From positions 8,653,001 to 8,717,000 of the forward strand of contig CM069597.1 in the NCBI GenBank assembly GCA_035771175.1: a DNA stretch of 64,000 nt, written 5' to 3'. Under the pieces are notes generated by a model. That model had not been told where the DNA came from, did no database searches, and worked only from the letters and a program-made list of their open reading frames with translations. A program made the position numbers and the translations under genes. Below, piece by piece: positions 13,039 to 24,468 of this stretch. The DNA comes from Paratinospora sagittata (lineage: Eukaryota; Streptophyta; Magnoliopsida; Ranunculales; Menispermaceae). Every line of letters starts with the position of its first letter. Within the stretch, counting starts at the first letter, position 1.

Positions 13039-14464
13039 TGTAATACCCTGTATTTTACAAACAAAAAAAAATCGTTTGTACATAAATGCTTGAACGTTCG
13101 GGCGGGCTGCCCGAACGTTCAGGCGCCAATTTTCTTATATAAGGAGCCCTCTCCTCCTCATTTTCTCACACCAAATCACCTTCTCTAGTGATTTTTCCTC
13201 TTCTTTTCACTCATTCTGAGTTCTTGTTTGTTTAAGACTATCTGTTCGAAACTCTCGGTGCGATACGACGAAGTTCTGTCCGGAGGAAAGCGCTAGATCT
13301 GAAAAAGAAGAAGTTCTTATCTGAAGGTGGGGAACGAAACATAGATTTGCATGTTTTATAACTTTAATTAAAGTTTATATTCAGTTATTATTATATATAC
13401 TGTTCATTTACACTGCATTATGTGATATAATGTTTATATTGTCGCACTTATGCCTGCATATTTGGAATTCATGTATTACGCTGTTATAATGCCAGATTTG
13501 TGGTCAATTTGGCTCAACTAAACTCGGTCTTGTCCTCAATAACTTTAAATAGTGAACGGGAGGCAGCGGGCTGCTCTAGGTGATTGGTATTTAAGCAGCA
13601 GACCTTGTGTCTCACCTCTCAACTGGGGACTGATCTAGTTGGTCTTATTGAAAGCTATCAGCTTATACAAGTAATATTGAATGTTCTAACATTGCACGTC
13701 ATGATACCAACTCTGATAAGGATCACCAGACATTGCCAAAGTCAGTCTAAATGTCAATAAAAGACCAGACCAATAGACTAGACCAGTTTATGCATTGGCA
13801 TCATACATATCACCACCTAGGGACGTATGTGATTTATGACTCATAGAATAGTTAGGAGCATTGCTCGCAATTCATTATATTTATCTGGAGATGGATGTAC
13901 AATGAGAACCCGGCTACGCCTGGGGAGAGATATTAGTACGTAAATCCAGAGCATCGTTCCTGAGGAGGGACGTACAGTGAGAACCTGGCTACGTCTAGGG
14001 AAGGACATCTGTACGTGAACTCAGGTGATGTACGTTTATCAAACCATTACGAGAATGTGTCATACATACATACATATTGATTGATTATGATGCACTCTTG
14101 TGTATTTAAGATATTTGATAGTGAAGTATGTTTTATTAATTGTTATACTCACGAACTATTTTACCCACTGAGCTCGTTAAACTCACTCCATTATCATCCA
14201 ATCTTTCACAGGAAATTTGGGTGAACTAGGTGCAGGTTTATGAGGCCCACATTTTGTACCCTCTGTATTATTCATTGGGGATTTTGAGGAGTATGTTCCC
14301 TTGACCATTTTATATATAAAAATATTCTGAATTAAATGAAATCAGATTTGTACTGTTTTATATTTTTCGCTGCGCACTCTGTTGTTACCATTGTTATCAT
14401 TCAAAATGCGCGCCCCGTCCGCGAGTGTACTGCTAGTTTAGGCGCGTCCGGGCGGGGTGTGACA
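13039..14464 (+). repeat. 5' LTR (1426 bp) of the Ty3/gypsy element
   Basis: TG...CA bounded. A hairpin with 12-bp perfect arms (GAACGTTCGGGC 13092-13103 / GCCCGAACGTTC 13109-13120) precedes a TATATAAG box at 13136. It is longer than the 3' LTR partly because a ~75-bp segment around 13885-14010 (GTACGTGAA, GGCTACG marks) is duplicated here and single in the 3' LTR. Confidence 0.95.
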
Positions 14465-14469
14465 TTTAA

Positions 14470-14481
14470 TGGTATCAGAGC
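14470..14481 (+). promoter_or_regulatory. Primer binding site, initiator-tRNA-Met type
   Basis: TGGTATCAGAGC lies five bases after the 5' LTR. This is the standard plant retrotransposon primer site, complementary to the 3' end of initiator tRNA-Met. Confidence 0.95.
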
Positions 14482-14534
14482 GTACGGTTCACGGCCCGCT
14501 CAAGTCCACCAAATTAGGGGAAGAAAATTTCATT

Positions 14535-14535
<1 letters not shown>

Positions 14536-14588
<53 letters not shown>

Positions 14589-14592
14589 TTAG

Positions 14593-14627
<35 letters not shown>

Positions 14628-15312
14628 TTATATATAGTTAAGATTTGTATTAAATATATATCTAAAAAAACTATATAGTTTTATATAGTTTAGAAATATA
14701 TATATAGTTATGATTTATGAAAACTATATATATTGTTATGATTAAATATATATATATCTATATATCTATGCATATAGGAGATAAATATATACCTTGTTAC
14801 TAATGAAAAATTTTGGATGAAAAATTTTATTAGATATATATCTCTAGAACTATATATATATATATATGTTAATTATATATAGTTGAGATTTATATTAAAT
14901 ATATATCTAGAAAATTATATGATTTTTGTATAGTTTGATTTAAATATATATATAGTTATGATTTATGAAAACTATATATATATATTGTTATGATTAAATA
15001 TATATATCTATATATCTATGCATGTAGGAGATATATATATACCATGTTACTAATGAAAAATTTTGGATAAAAAATTTTATTAGATATATATATATATCTT
15101 TAGAACTATATATATATATGAATTATAAATAGTTAAGATTTGTATTAAATATATATCTAAGAAAACTATATATGATTTTTATATAGTTTAATTTCAAATA
15201 TATATATAGTTGATTTATGAAAATTATATATATAGTTATGATTAAATATATATATCTATACATTCATATATGAATACGATCTATATATATATATATATAT
15301 ATATATATCATT
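14536..15312 (+). repeat. AT-rich leader with three ~250-280 bp tandem units and (AT)n tracts
   Basis: A GAAAATTTTATTAGATATAT-like start recurs near 14526, 14820 and 15072, each followed by CTTTAGAACTATATATAT-type runs, TATATAGTTAAGATTTGTAT and ATTAAATATATA. A long (AT)n tract spans 14536-14586 and another 15281-15308. It occupies the leader of the gypsy element before the extra ORF. Confidence 0.8.
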
Positions 15313-15457
15313 TTGCTAATGAAGAATTTTGATTACATGATGACATAAACATCAAGAGAAAAATAAAAAATATTGTCTAACAGACAAATAATAAATCTTA
15401 AAAATGTTAGGAATATATTTTGTGTCTTTCACAAATTTATTTTCCTTTCAGCAAATA

Positions 15458-17049
15458 ATGACCTCAAGTAATGAGCAACTTCCAGTAGTAGGGAACCAAT
15501 TCCCACTAGACTTAAGGAATCGTTCAAGAGGGAGGTTATGACTATGAGGAGCATCGCCAATAGAGATCTCCGCTTCCGCCCAATCCTTCACGACAAACTC
15601 GCAACTCTGGGTTGGTTGAACATAACAAAAGTTGAGGGTCACGTCTCTTACAACTTGATGAGATCCTTCTATGAAGCCATGAATTGCGTGGGACTTCAAG
15701 GAGATGAGATCAACCAAATTTTGGAGACAACAATCATGAGAATAAAAATTCCTATCAACATCGAGATTATTGCTCGACTTATGGAGATTCCGATTGATGA
15801 GAGAATTATTAATCCACATGAACCTCAGACAATTACAAAAATCGCGGAGTCTAATGAACAATTATTCAATTCCCTCACCAAGGAGCCATACACTCAATCG
15901 ACGTACACCAACCTCCTAAACAATCATCTCAAGCCATCTCTTGCCGGCCTTGGAAAGATTGTATACGACAACATCTTGCCAGAAAGAGGGACTAGAGGCA
16001 GTATGTCAAGGGCTCAACTTCTTGTGTTGTATTGCAAAGAGAAGAAAATAAAGGTCTCCCTACCACACATCATCATCTAACAAATGTTGAGGGTGATTCA
16101 AAACCCTTTGAGAAAGGAATTCCTCGGTTACGGAGTCTTGATCATGAGGATGCTATACGAAGCAAACATCAACACTTTTGATGGGACTTCGAAGCAAATC
16201 ATTGAGCCAGTTACAACATCTTCTATCTTCAAGATATATATCACGAGGGGAGGGGTAACTGACGAGGAAGTATTCGGCACTACGATAGGAAATGCCGAAA
16301 GAATGAGAGACGAACATGGACGTTGCCTTCGAAAAAGTCGACGCAAGATTTCCGTCAGGGAAGCACCAAATAATGAGCCAAATCAGAATCCTACATCAAA
16401 CCCAGCCCCGAATGATAATCCAACCGATCGACTATTCACCGAGGAAGAGTTATTTGCCACACTAAATCAACCTCAACTAAGTCATGATAGACAAAGTACT
16501 CAAGCAAATCCACCAACCTGGAACATGCCAACTCAAGGCAACACTTCGTACCAAAGGTTTCCAACTCCTGAGGTACAGTATCAGCCAGTTCCACAAGTTG
16601 CTATGAACCAACAATAACAGTATTGGGCGGCACCAAATTTTGGAGGGCAAAACATCCCAATGAGCCCATTGTTTCAAAATTTTTCACCTCAAACAAATCC
16701 AAATATCCAAGGGGTTCCAGTTAGTGGATCCCCGTACAATCAAAACAACTACCTTTCACCTATGAGTCACCCGTACAACCAATACTTTCTCCCAATGCCT
16801 ATGGCCTACCCTCCATCTATGGGACAATCGACCCATCAACCACCGATGGGACAATTGACTAACCCATTTGAATGGTTAAATGAAATGGCATCCAATATTG
16901 CTGAAATGAGAGAGACTGAAAATAATATATTAACACGTATGCAAAACTCCGAAGCAGAGTGAGCAAACTCTCAACCTTCTGTTAGTAGTTGTTCTGTACC
17001 TAGCAGGAGATCTAGAAGGAGCGGTAGTAGGCAGAAAAATCAAGATTGA
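15458..17049 (+). pseudogene. Extra ORF upstream of gag, putative plant transposon protein domain type, broken
   Basis: An additional coding region between the primer site and gag. The first 27 codons start at ATG 15458, just after a TTTCCTTTCAG splice-acceptor-like site. A frame change then leads into one frame running 15538-17049, broken by TAA at 16078 and 16615 and TGA at 16960. The N-terminal half (RDLRFRPILHDKLATLGWL, then NLMRSFYEAMN and IPINIEIIARLMEIP) resembles the putative plant transposon protein domain found in accessory ORFs of some plant retroelements; that family match is from memory of the pattern. The C-terminal half is Pro/Gln/Asn-rich (PMGQ, NPFEWLNEMASNIAEMRE) and ends in a basic SRRSRRSGSRQK tail. 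Function is unknown. The leading alternative is a protein captured by this retrotransposon lineage. Confidence 0.65.
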
Positions 17050-17827
17050 TTACTGGCATTGTAAACTTTATGTTATATATGAATGAAATGTTTTGTTTAA
17101 GACTATCTTTGGTGGGCCGACTTACAACCATTCTTTCTCTTGTATCACTAACTTTGGAGTGGTATGAGACACAACAAAATTGGAAGATACTAAATAAAAT
17201 GTGGAAGTAAGAAAACCCATGACCTTGTGTGAAAAGAAACATTTGGAGAAAGTTGCATTACTAACATTATCACTAAGTTTACACGGTATGGGACGAGTAA
17301 ACTTGGAAGATACTATTGGCAAACTACTATTCAGCCGATGTTTTTAGAGACCGTGTTCATACAACTTAACTTGGTTAACACTCTTATTACCAAAGTCATG
17401 TGGTATGGGACACATGAACTTGGATAATAATCGAAAAGACTAAGAGTAAGAGTTTGAATGCATAAGATTGCGATAGAACGTTAGATCAGGATATTTACCA
17501 AGGTAAATCTTAAGAATTCTTATGACTCGTATGAATTTTCAATGAAATATATATGTATGTTCACAAAAACCAGGACCAAATCATTTTAAGTACTTGCAAA
17601 GTTTTATACTTATTATGTAAACATTCTAACCTTGTTTTTACACAATGACCAAACATACGAGATATATAAGATTCTTTGATTCCTCAATAAAAACCTTACA
17701 CTATACTTAGAAAAATAAGTGATTTTAACATTGCAGTACTTTCGAAATTGTTGCTGAGCATACTATAACATTATACTTGGCTACAGTTCCTAAATATTGG
17801 TTTTATTTTCTCCTTGCCAGTGAGAAA
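17050..17827 (+). other. Spacer between extra ORF and gag with degenerate repeats
   Basis: No ORF of note. Three diverged copies of a unit containing TGGTATGAGACAC / CGGTATGGGACGAG / TGGTATGGGACACATGAACTTGG start near 17160, 17285 and 17401. It ends in TTTTCTCCTTGCCAG just before the gag ATG, which looks like a splice acceptor, so gag may be made from a spliced message. Confidence 0.5.
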
Positions 17828-19160
17828 ATGCAAACCAGGAAGAGAGAAAGGCCACGTACTGTCCGTCCAGCAGTGGAGGCACCTCCTGAGATTCAGGAAC
17901 TGCCGCCTCCGACGACAGCACGAGTTACACCCGACACTGCCACTACATCTGGGCAAGAAATATCACCCCCACCCGCACCCTTTACCATGCCTTCGAGCAT
18001 GGAAACCTTCTTCGCCGGATTTATTGAGGCGATGAAAGCCACTGTTCAAACGACCGTTCGTGAGACCGCGGCCAGTCAGGTTGCCATTGTTCAGACACCT
18101 GTAAAATTTGGATTGGAATCTCAAACCGATCAGATTACCAAGTACAAGAGGCTACAACCTCTTACTTTTGCTGGCACCATTGATGCTGATGAGGTGCAAA
18201 AGTGGCTGGATGAGTCAAAGAAGGCTTTAGATGCAATGGGAGTCGATGAGACTCGAAAAATTCCACTAGCGACCTACCAACTTGTTGGTGGGGCAAACAC
18301 ATGGTGGATAACAGTGAAAGAGGACCCAAGGGTCAACACAACAGATATGACTTGGCAACAGTTCGAGTCAATGTTCATCGATGAGTATTTTCCTGGTGCT
18401 GTGAAGAGGCAGAAGCGCCAAGAATTTGTTAAGTTATACCAGGGCAGCATGATCGTCAGGGAATATGCTGGCAAGTTCATAGAATTATCAGTCTACTCTC
18501 TCTCCACCATCTCAACGGAGCAAGATAAGACTGAGAAATTTTATAATGGCCTTCGCCATGATATTCGACAAGCCTTGTCGATCTTGGATCTCAAGATTTA
18601 CAAGGAGGTTGTTGACAAGGCCATGAGCTTTGAACAAGAGAAGATCATACAGGAGCAGAGAATGAATAAGGGAAAATGGCCTGCAACGTTTTCCCAATAG
18701 GGCTCGCAACAGGGCAACAAGAAGAAGCCCTACTACAATCAAAACCCAGCCCTCTAAGCCCCTGTTTCAAAGAATGAGGCAACAACACCTGCGGCTGAGC
18801 CTTCTAACCTTAACCATCAGGGTTTTTGTAATCATGGCTGCGGAGGTCATTATGGAAGGGGTGGCCGTAGAAACGGTAATGGCAGAGGTGGAGGTCGACA
18901 CCACAATCAGCATGGCTAGGAGAACCATCCGCAATATCAGCAGACGTGTTTCAACTGCGGCCAGAAGGGCCATGTAAAATATGTCTGTCCGCACCTGCAG
19001 CAACTTATCCCCATTTTTCCGGTCCAACAAACACCACCTGCTGCTAATGCCCAACCCAGGCAGAACCAGCAGAACCAGGGTCAACGGAATCAGGGCAGAG
19101 CATTTGCCATCGCTCAACAACCCCTCCCAGACAATAATGTAGTCGAAGGTACCTTTCCTT
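17828..19160 (+). pseudogene. gag polyprotein of the Ty3/gypsy element
   Basis: ATG at 17828, chosen because the codons before it are not preceded by another ATG and a splice-acceptor-like site sits just upstream. It encodes a retrotransposon Gag capsid domain (about 18140-18640; the GGANTWWITVKEDPR and FIDEYFP region is typical) and a CCHC zinc knuckle [14 protein letters not shown] near 18948-18989. The frame is interrupted by TAG 18698, TAA 18755 and TAG 18917. The TAA and last TAG look like Gln codons changed by C-to-T, the pattern of methylcytosine decay. The same frame continues into the protease, so gag and pol were one ORF. Confidence 0.85.
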
Positions 19161-22100
19161 TGTTCAATACAATGGTGCATGTTTTGTTTGATTCAGGTGC
19201 TACGCATTCTTTTATATCGTCGGCATTGGTAAGATATTTAGGCCTGCAGCCTGAACCCACAGACATCACACTCCATGTCACATCACCGTTCGGATCTGGT
19301 ACTGACGTGAATTTGCTGTGCTCTCGATGTGAGCTTCGAATGTCAGAAAAAATAATATATGCAGATCTCTTTGTGATGGACATAGAAGACTTTGACATCA
19401 TCCTCGACATGGACTGGCTAGCACCACTGAATGCAGAAATTGAATGTATGAAGAAACAAGTTCAGTTAACCTTGCCTACGGGAGAGTTTGTCAAGATTCA
19501 GGGAACAAGGAAATGGATACACAAATCAACAGTTGCACTTCTCAAGGCACAACTTCGAGCTCTATCCCTTGGTGATGAAAAAGAATCACTAGCACTGTAC
19601 CCTCTCGAAGTACACGATGTTCCAGTCATATCTGAATTCCCAACAGTCTTTCTAAATGACCTTCCTGGTCTACCTTCAGTTAGGGAATTCGATTTCGAAA
19701 TCAACCTCATACCTGGGACAGGGCCTATCTCAATTCCACCATACAGAATGTCTAATGTCGAGCTAGTCGAATTAGACAAACAACTAAAGGAATTAGAGAG
19801 TAATGGCTTCATCAAAAAGAGTTCATCACCATGGGGCGCTCCAGTTCTGTTTGTTCACAAAAAGGATGGTTCGTTACGACTTTGCATCGATTATCGCAAG
19901 TTGAATAACGTCACCATCAAGAACAGATATCTGTTGCCCAGGATCAACGACTTGTTCGACCAACTTAGAGATGCCAAATACTTCTCTAAGATTGATTTAC
20001 GGTCCGGTTATCACCAATTCCGGATCCGATAGTCGGACATTACCAAGACGACGTTCAGAACTCGGTATGGTAACTACGAGTTCTTGTGGTGGTTTGATGA
20101 ATCACATCTTCGGTCTAACAAATGCACCTGCGACATTCATGGATTTGATGAATCGCATCTTCAGGTTATACTTAGACCAATTTGTGGTGGTTTTTGTGGA
20201 CGACATCTTGATATATTCCTCAACCGAGGAAGACCATAAGATACATTTGAAGATAGTCCTCCAGACCTTGAGAAGCCACCAACTGTATGCAAAGTTGAGT
20301 AAGTGCGAATTTTGGGTGAAGAGAGTTCAATTCCTAGGCCATGTGGTTTCAGGCAATGGCATTGAGGTAAATCCTTCTAAGGTTGAAGCAGTTTTAAACT
20401 GGAAGCATCCTACCACTGTTACTCAGATTAGTAGTTTTCTTGGTTTGGTTGGCTATTATAGACGCTTCATCAAGGACATTTCAAAGATTGCTGAACCTAT
20501 GACCAAGCTCATTCGAAAAGACGTGCGATTCATCTGGAATCCCGCCTGTGAAGCATCATTTCAGGAATTGAAGAAACGCCTCACGACGACACCTGTACTT
20601 ATCACTCCAAGAAATGCAATTGGATTTTCATTATACACCGACGCCTCTATCCAAGGCTTAGGTGCCGTACTAATACAAGAAGGCCAAGTTGTTGCATATG
20701 CCTCGAGACAACTGAAGATTCATGAGGGTAATTACCCAACACATGACTTAGAACTTGCAGCTGTCGTATTTGCACTGAAGTTATGGCATCATTACCTATA
20801 CGGTGAACGGTTTGAGGTCTTCTCGGATCACAAAAGTCTTAAGTACATTTACACCCAAAGAAACCTAAACCTCCGCCAAAAACGATGGTTGGACTTCTTA
20901 AAAGATTATGACTTTCAACTCCAGTACCATCCTGGTAAGGCCAATGTTGTCGCTGATGCCCTGAGTAGAAAATCGTACGTTACTTGCACTTTTAACTTTG
21001 AAATAGGAAAGTTGGCTACAAAGATGGAGAATTTTAACCTACAACTAATCGAAGAGGGAACAAGATCACGACTCTCTCAATTGTCAGCCAACGACCCTAT
21101 GTTAATGGAGAAACGAGAACTTCTATAGAAAACGTCTCTGTCTACCGAATGATCTTGAGGTTCGGAAAGAAGTGCTCGCTGAGATGCACTGTTCGAGGTT
21201 CGCTATGCATCTTGGGGGTGACAAGATGTACAAGGATGTCAAGCGACAATTCTGGTTTTCTGGAATGAAGAAGGCGATTGCAGACTTCGTTGCTCGATGT
21301 CTCATTTGCCAGAAAGTTAAGGCAGAACAAAGACTTCTCTCTGGACTTCTCCAACCGTTACCTATTGGAGAATGGAAGTGGGAGAACATCGCAATGGATT
21401 TTGTTACGGCCTTGCCTCGAAATAATAAAGGAAAAGATGCTATCTGGGTTATCATTGACAGACTTACAAAGTCTGCACACTTCTTGTCAATAAAGTTCAC
21501 GGATAACCCCGCCAAACTTGCCAAATTATATGAAAGAGAGATCGTACGCCTCCATGGCATACCACTCACGATCGTCTCTGATCGAGACCCTCGATTCACA
21601 TCGAAGTTTTGGCAAAGCTTCCAGAATAGAATGGGCTCTAAGATCACCATGAGCACAACCTTTCACCCTCAGACTGATGGACAGTCAGAGCGTCTTATTC
21701 AAATCTTAGAAGACATGTTACGATGCTACATTTTGGACTTTAATGACGGATGGGCAAAATACTTACATTTAGCTGAGTTTGCATACAACAACAGCTACCA
21801 AACTAGTATCGGCATGGCACCATACGAGGCTCTCTATGGTCGGCCTTGCAGATTTCCGGTATGCTAGTTAGATATGGCAGATCGACCACAGTTGGGCCCT
21901 GAACTAGTTCAAGAGACTTCTGAGAAGATCACACTAGTAAAGGAATGACTTCGTGTTGCACAAAGTCGACAGAAGAGCTATGCTGACAAGCGGAGATAGC
22001 CTCTCGAATTTGATAAGGGGGACTTTGTTTTTCTAAAAGTTCAGCCCACAAGAGGTGTCAAACGCTTTGGGATCAAAGGAAAGCTCTCCCCGTGGTATAT

Positions 22101-22428
22101 AGGTCCATTTCAGATCGTTGAACGTATTGTCAAACTTGCTTATCGTCTGTCCCTTCCATCGTCCATGCCTAAGGTTCATGACGTTTTTCACGTATCTATG
22201 CTTCGCAAGTATCGTCCTGATCCAACGCATATCATCCCTCTAGTTGAGGTTCGGGTTGAGGAAGGAAATAAGTATCGGGAGAAAGCGATACAGATTTTAG
22301 ATAGAAAAACTCAAGAACTACGGCGACGTAGCATACCACTTGTGAAAGTGCTTTGGGATCACCACGGCGTAGAGGAAGCAACAATTAAACAGAAATACCC
22401 TGAATTGTTTTCTAGTACCAACGGATGA
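19161..22428 (+). pseudogene. pol (protease, reverse transcriptase, RNase H, integrase) of the Ty3/gypsy element
   Basis: Protease with DSGATHSF near 19190. Reverse transcriptase with [13 protein letters not shown], the catalytic FVDD box near 20200, and [13 protein letters not shown]. RNase H ends with [15 protein letters not shown] near 20960. Integrase has an HHCC finger (CLICQK near 21300) and DD35E residues in AMDFV, VSDRDPRF and GQSERL. A C-terminal LRKYRPDPTH/VEVRVEE module ends in KQKYPELF, as in Tekay/Del elements. Breaks: TAG at 20030, a frame change at about 20080, a frame change with stop near 21126, TAG 21865 and further stops near 21946 and 21997. Domains are in gypsy order and the gene is clearly dead. 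Confidence 0.95.
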
Positions 22429-22522
22429 TGTGATATATTGTACTATTCTCACTTATCAATAACATGATGAAACTTTGTTTACACCTATCTTAAAACATTG
22501 TCTCACTTGAATAACTACCCAG

Positions 22523-23152
22523 ATGTTTGAAAATAATATCAATGGATATAGTGAGGCACACACGCAGTGGCCTCCTCGGCAACCTGTGGCTACTTCTCAA
22601 GAAGCAGAGTCAAGTCACAACTACTTTGCATTACCAACTCCATCACCACACAGACATCGATCCTTATCGCCAGAGCGTGCATGTCTTTTTCGTAACAATT
22701 CTGTGCCCTCATCTTGGCAGGACCTTCTACCAAAATTGCCATGCGGCCGGATCCGAGTAACAACACGAAAAAGTATTCCACCGCTCAACCTACCTCCCCT
22801 CAAACGAAGTAACCAGCGTCCTCCACCACAATCTGTTATGCAAAGGTTGGAATCTTCAGAGGACGAGTCCGATTCCATTTGCTCTCCATGGTTTTATGAT
22901 AATCAGGATTCCACAGGCTACAGTGCTATTCAGGGACCATACAAGCACCGCCCTGAACTCGCAAGAGATGAAGTCGACAGTGAATCTCAAGCAGATAACC
23001 ATCATAACTACTTGAAGGATTTCGAGTGCGAAATCCCTTTAAGGGGGATAGAGTGTAATACCCTGTATTTCACAAAAAAAAATTGTTTGGGCAGAAATGC
23101 CCGGACGTTCGGGCGCCCGCCCGAACTTTCAGGCGCCAATTTTCCTATATAA
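22523..23152 (+). CDS. Unrecognised ORF between pol and the 3' LTR, 209 codons
   Basis: An uninterrupted ORF in an element whose gag-pol is full of stops. It starts at ATG 22523 right after an ACCCAG acceptor-like site and runs through the purine tract into the 3' LTR. The product is rich in Ser, Pro and His, with a basic middle (RIRVTTRKS, LKRSNQRPPP) and an acidic run (ESSEDESDS). I recognise no domain and no membrane segment. The last ~33 codons are LTR-encoded. It may be a true accessory gene of this lineage or a chance ORF kept open by composition. Confidence 0.45.
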   Translation: MFENNINGYSEAHTQWPPRQPVATSQEAESSHNYFALPTPSPHRHRSLSPERACLFRNNSVPSSWQDLLPKLPCGRIRVTTRKSIPPLNLPPLKRSNQRPPPQSVMQRLESSEDESDSICSPWFYDNQDSTGYSAIQGPYKHRPELARDEVDSESQADNHHNYLKDFECEIPLRGIECNTLYFTKKNCLGRNARTFGRPPELSGANFPI

Positions 23153-24374
23153 GGAGCCCTCTCCTCCTCATTTTCTCACACCAAATCACCTTCTCTAGTG
23201 ATTTTTCCTCAACTCATTCTGAGTTCTTGTCTGTTTGAGACTCTCGGTGCGATACGACAAAGCTCTGTCCGGAGGAAAGCGCCAGATCTGAAAAAAAGAA
23301 GTTCTTATCTGAAGGTGGGGAACGAAACATAAGTTTGCGTGTTTTATAACTTTTATTAAAGTTTACATTCAGTTATTATTATATCTACTGTTCATTTACA
23401 GTGCATTATGTCATATAATGTTTATACTGTCGCACTTATGCCTGCATATTTGGAATTCATGTATTACGCTGTTATAATGCCATATTTGTGGTCAATCTGG
23501 TTCAACTAGACTTGGTCTTATCCTCAATAACTTTAAATAGTGAACAGGAGGCAGCGAGCTGCTCTAGGCGATTGGTATTTAAGCAGATCTTGTGTCTCAC
23601 CTCTCAACTGGGGACTGATCTAGTTGGTCTTATTGAAAGCTATCAGCTTATATAAGTAATACTGAATGTCCTAACCTTGCACGTCGTGATACCAACTCTG
23701 ATAAGAATCACTAGATGTTGCCAAAGTTAGTCTAAATGTCAAGAAAAGACCAGACCAGTAGACAAGACCAGTTCATGCATTGGCATCATACATATCACCA
23801 CTTAGGGACGTATGTGGTTTATGACTCATAGAATAGTTAGGAGCATTGCTCGCTATTCATTATATTTCTCTGGAGAGGGACGTACAATGAGAACTCGGCT
23901 ACGCCTAGGGAAGGACATCTGTACGTGAACTCAGGCGATGTACGTTCATCAAACCATTACGAGACGGTGTCATGCATACATACATATTGATTGATTATGA
24001 TGTGCTCTTGTGTATTTAAGATATTTGATATTGAAGTATGTTTTATTAATTGTTATACTCATGAACTATTTTACCCACTGAGCGCGTTAAGTTCACTTCA
24101 TTATCATCCAATCTTTCATAGGAGATGAGGGTGGACTGGGTGCAGGTTTATGGGGCCCACATTTTGTACCGTCTATATTATTCATTGGGGATTTTGGGGA
24201 ATATGTTCCCTTGACCATTTTATGTACAAAAATATTCTGAATTAAATGAAATCAGATTTGTACTGTTTTATATTTTCCGCTGTGCACTATGTTGTTACCA
24301 TTGTTATTATTCAAAATGCGCGCCCCGTCCGCGAGTGTACCGCCGGTTTAGGCGCGTCCGGGCGGGGTGTGACA
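23054..24374 (+). repeat. 3' LTR (1321 bp) of the Ty3/gypsy element
   Basis: Begins TGTAATACCCTG, ends GGGGTGTGACA, and is highly similar to 13039-14464 along its length. TATATAA lies at 23146. A purine tract AAGGGGGATAGAG (23041-23053) immediately precedes it and should prime plus-strand synthesis. Confidence 0.95.
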
Positions 24375-24468
24375 GGCCATTTACATCGTTTGTTGCGGCG
24401 CAAATGAGCTCTAGTGTATTGTTGCAATGGGGGTTACACTGGAGGATGAACATCATCTAGACCGTGAT
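24375..24468 (-). pseudogene. PMD gene fragment between the gypsy element and the solo LTR
   Basis: 94 bp of MULE sequence stranded between two retrotransposon insertions. The minus-strand codons (HGLDDVHPPV, then a stop, then QQYTRAHLRRN) join across the GTGAT duplication to 27128-27150 and across GGCCA to 13038, so they look like the former C-terminal exon of the PMD gene. Confidence 0.55.

Larger units (their letters stand above)
13039..24374 (+). mobile_element. Complete Ty3/gypsy LTR retrotransposon (Tekay/Del-like), decayed coding region
   Basis: 11,336 bp bounded by TGTAATACC...GTGTGACA LTRs and flanked by a perfect 5-bp target duplication GGCCA (13034-13038 and 24375-24379). Order: 5' LTR, tRNA-iMet-type primer site, AT-rich leader, an extra ORF, gag, protease-RT-RNase H-integrase, a further ORF, purine tract, 3' LTR. 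Integrase after RT places it in Ty3/gypsy; the long LTRs and C-terminal integrase extension suggest a Tekay/Del chromovirus. Several in-frame stops and two frame changes make it non-autonomous. It is inserted into the 3' part of the PMD gene of the MULE. Confidence 0.95.
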
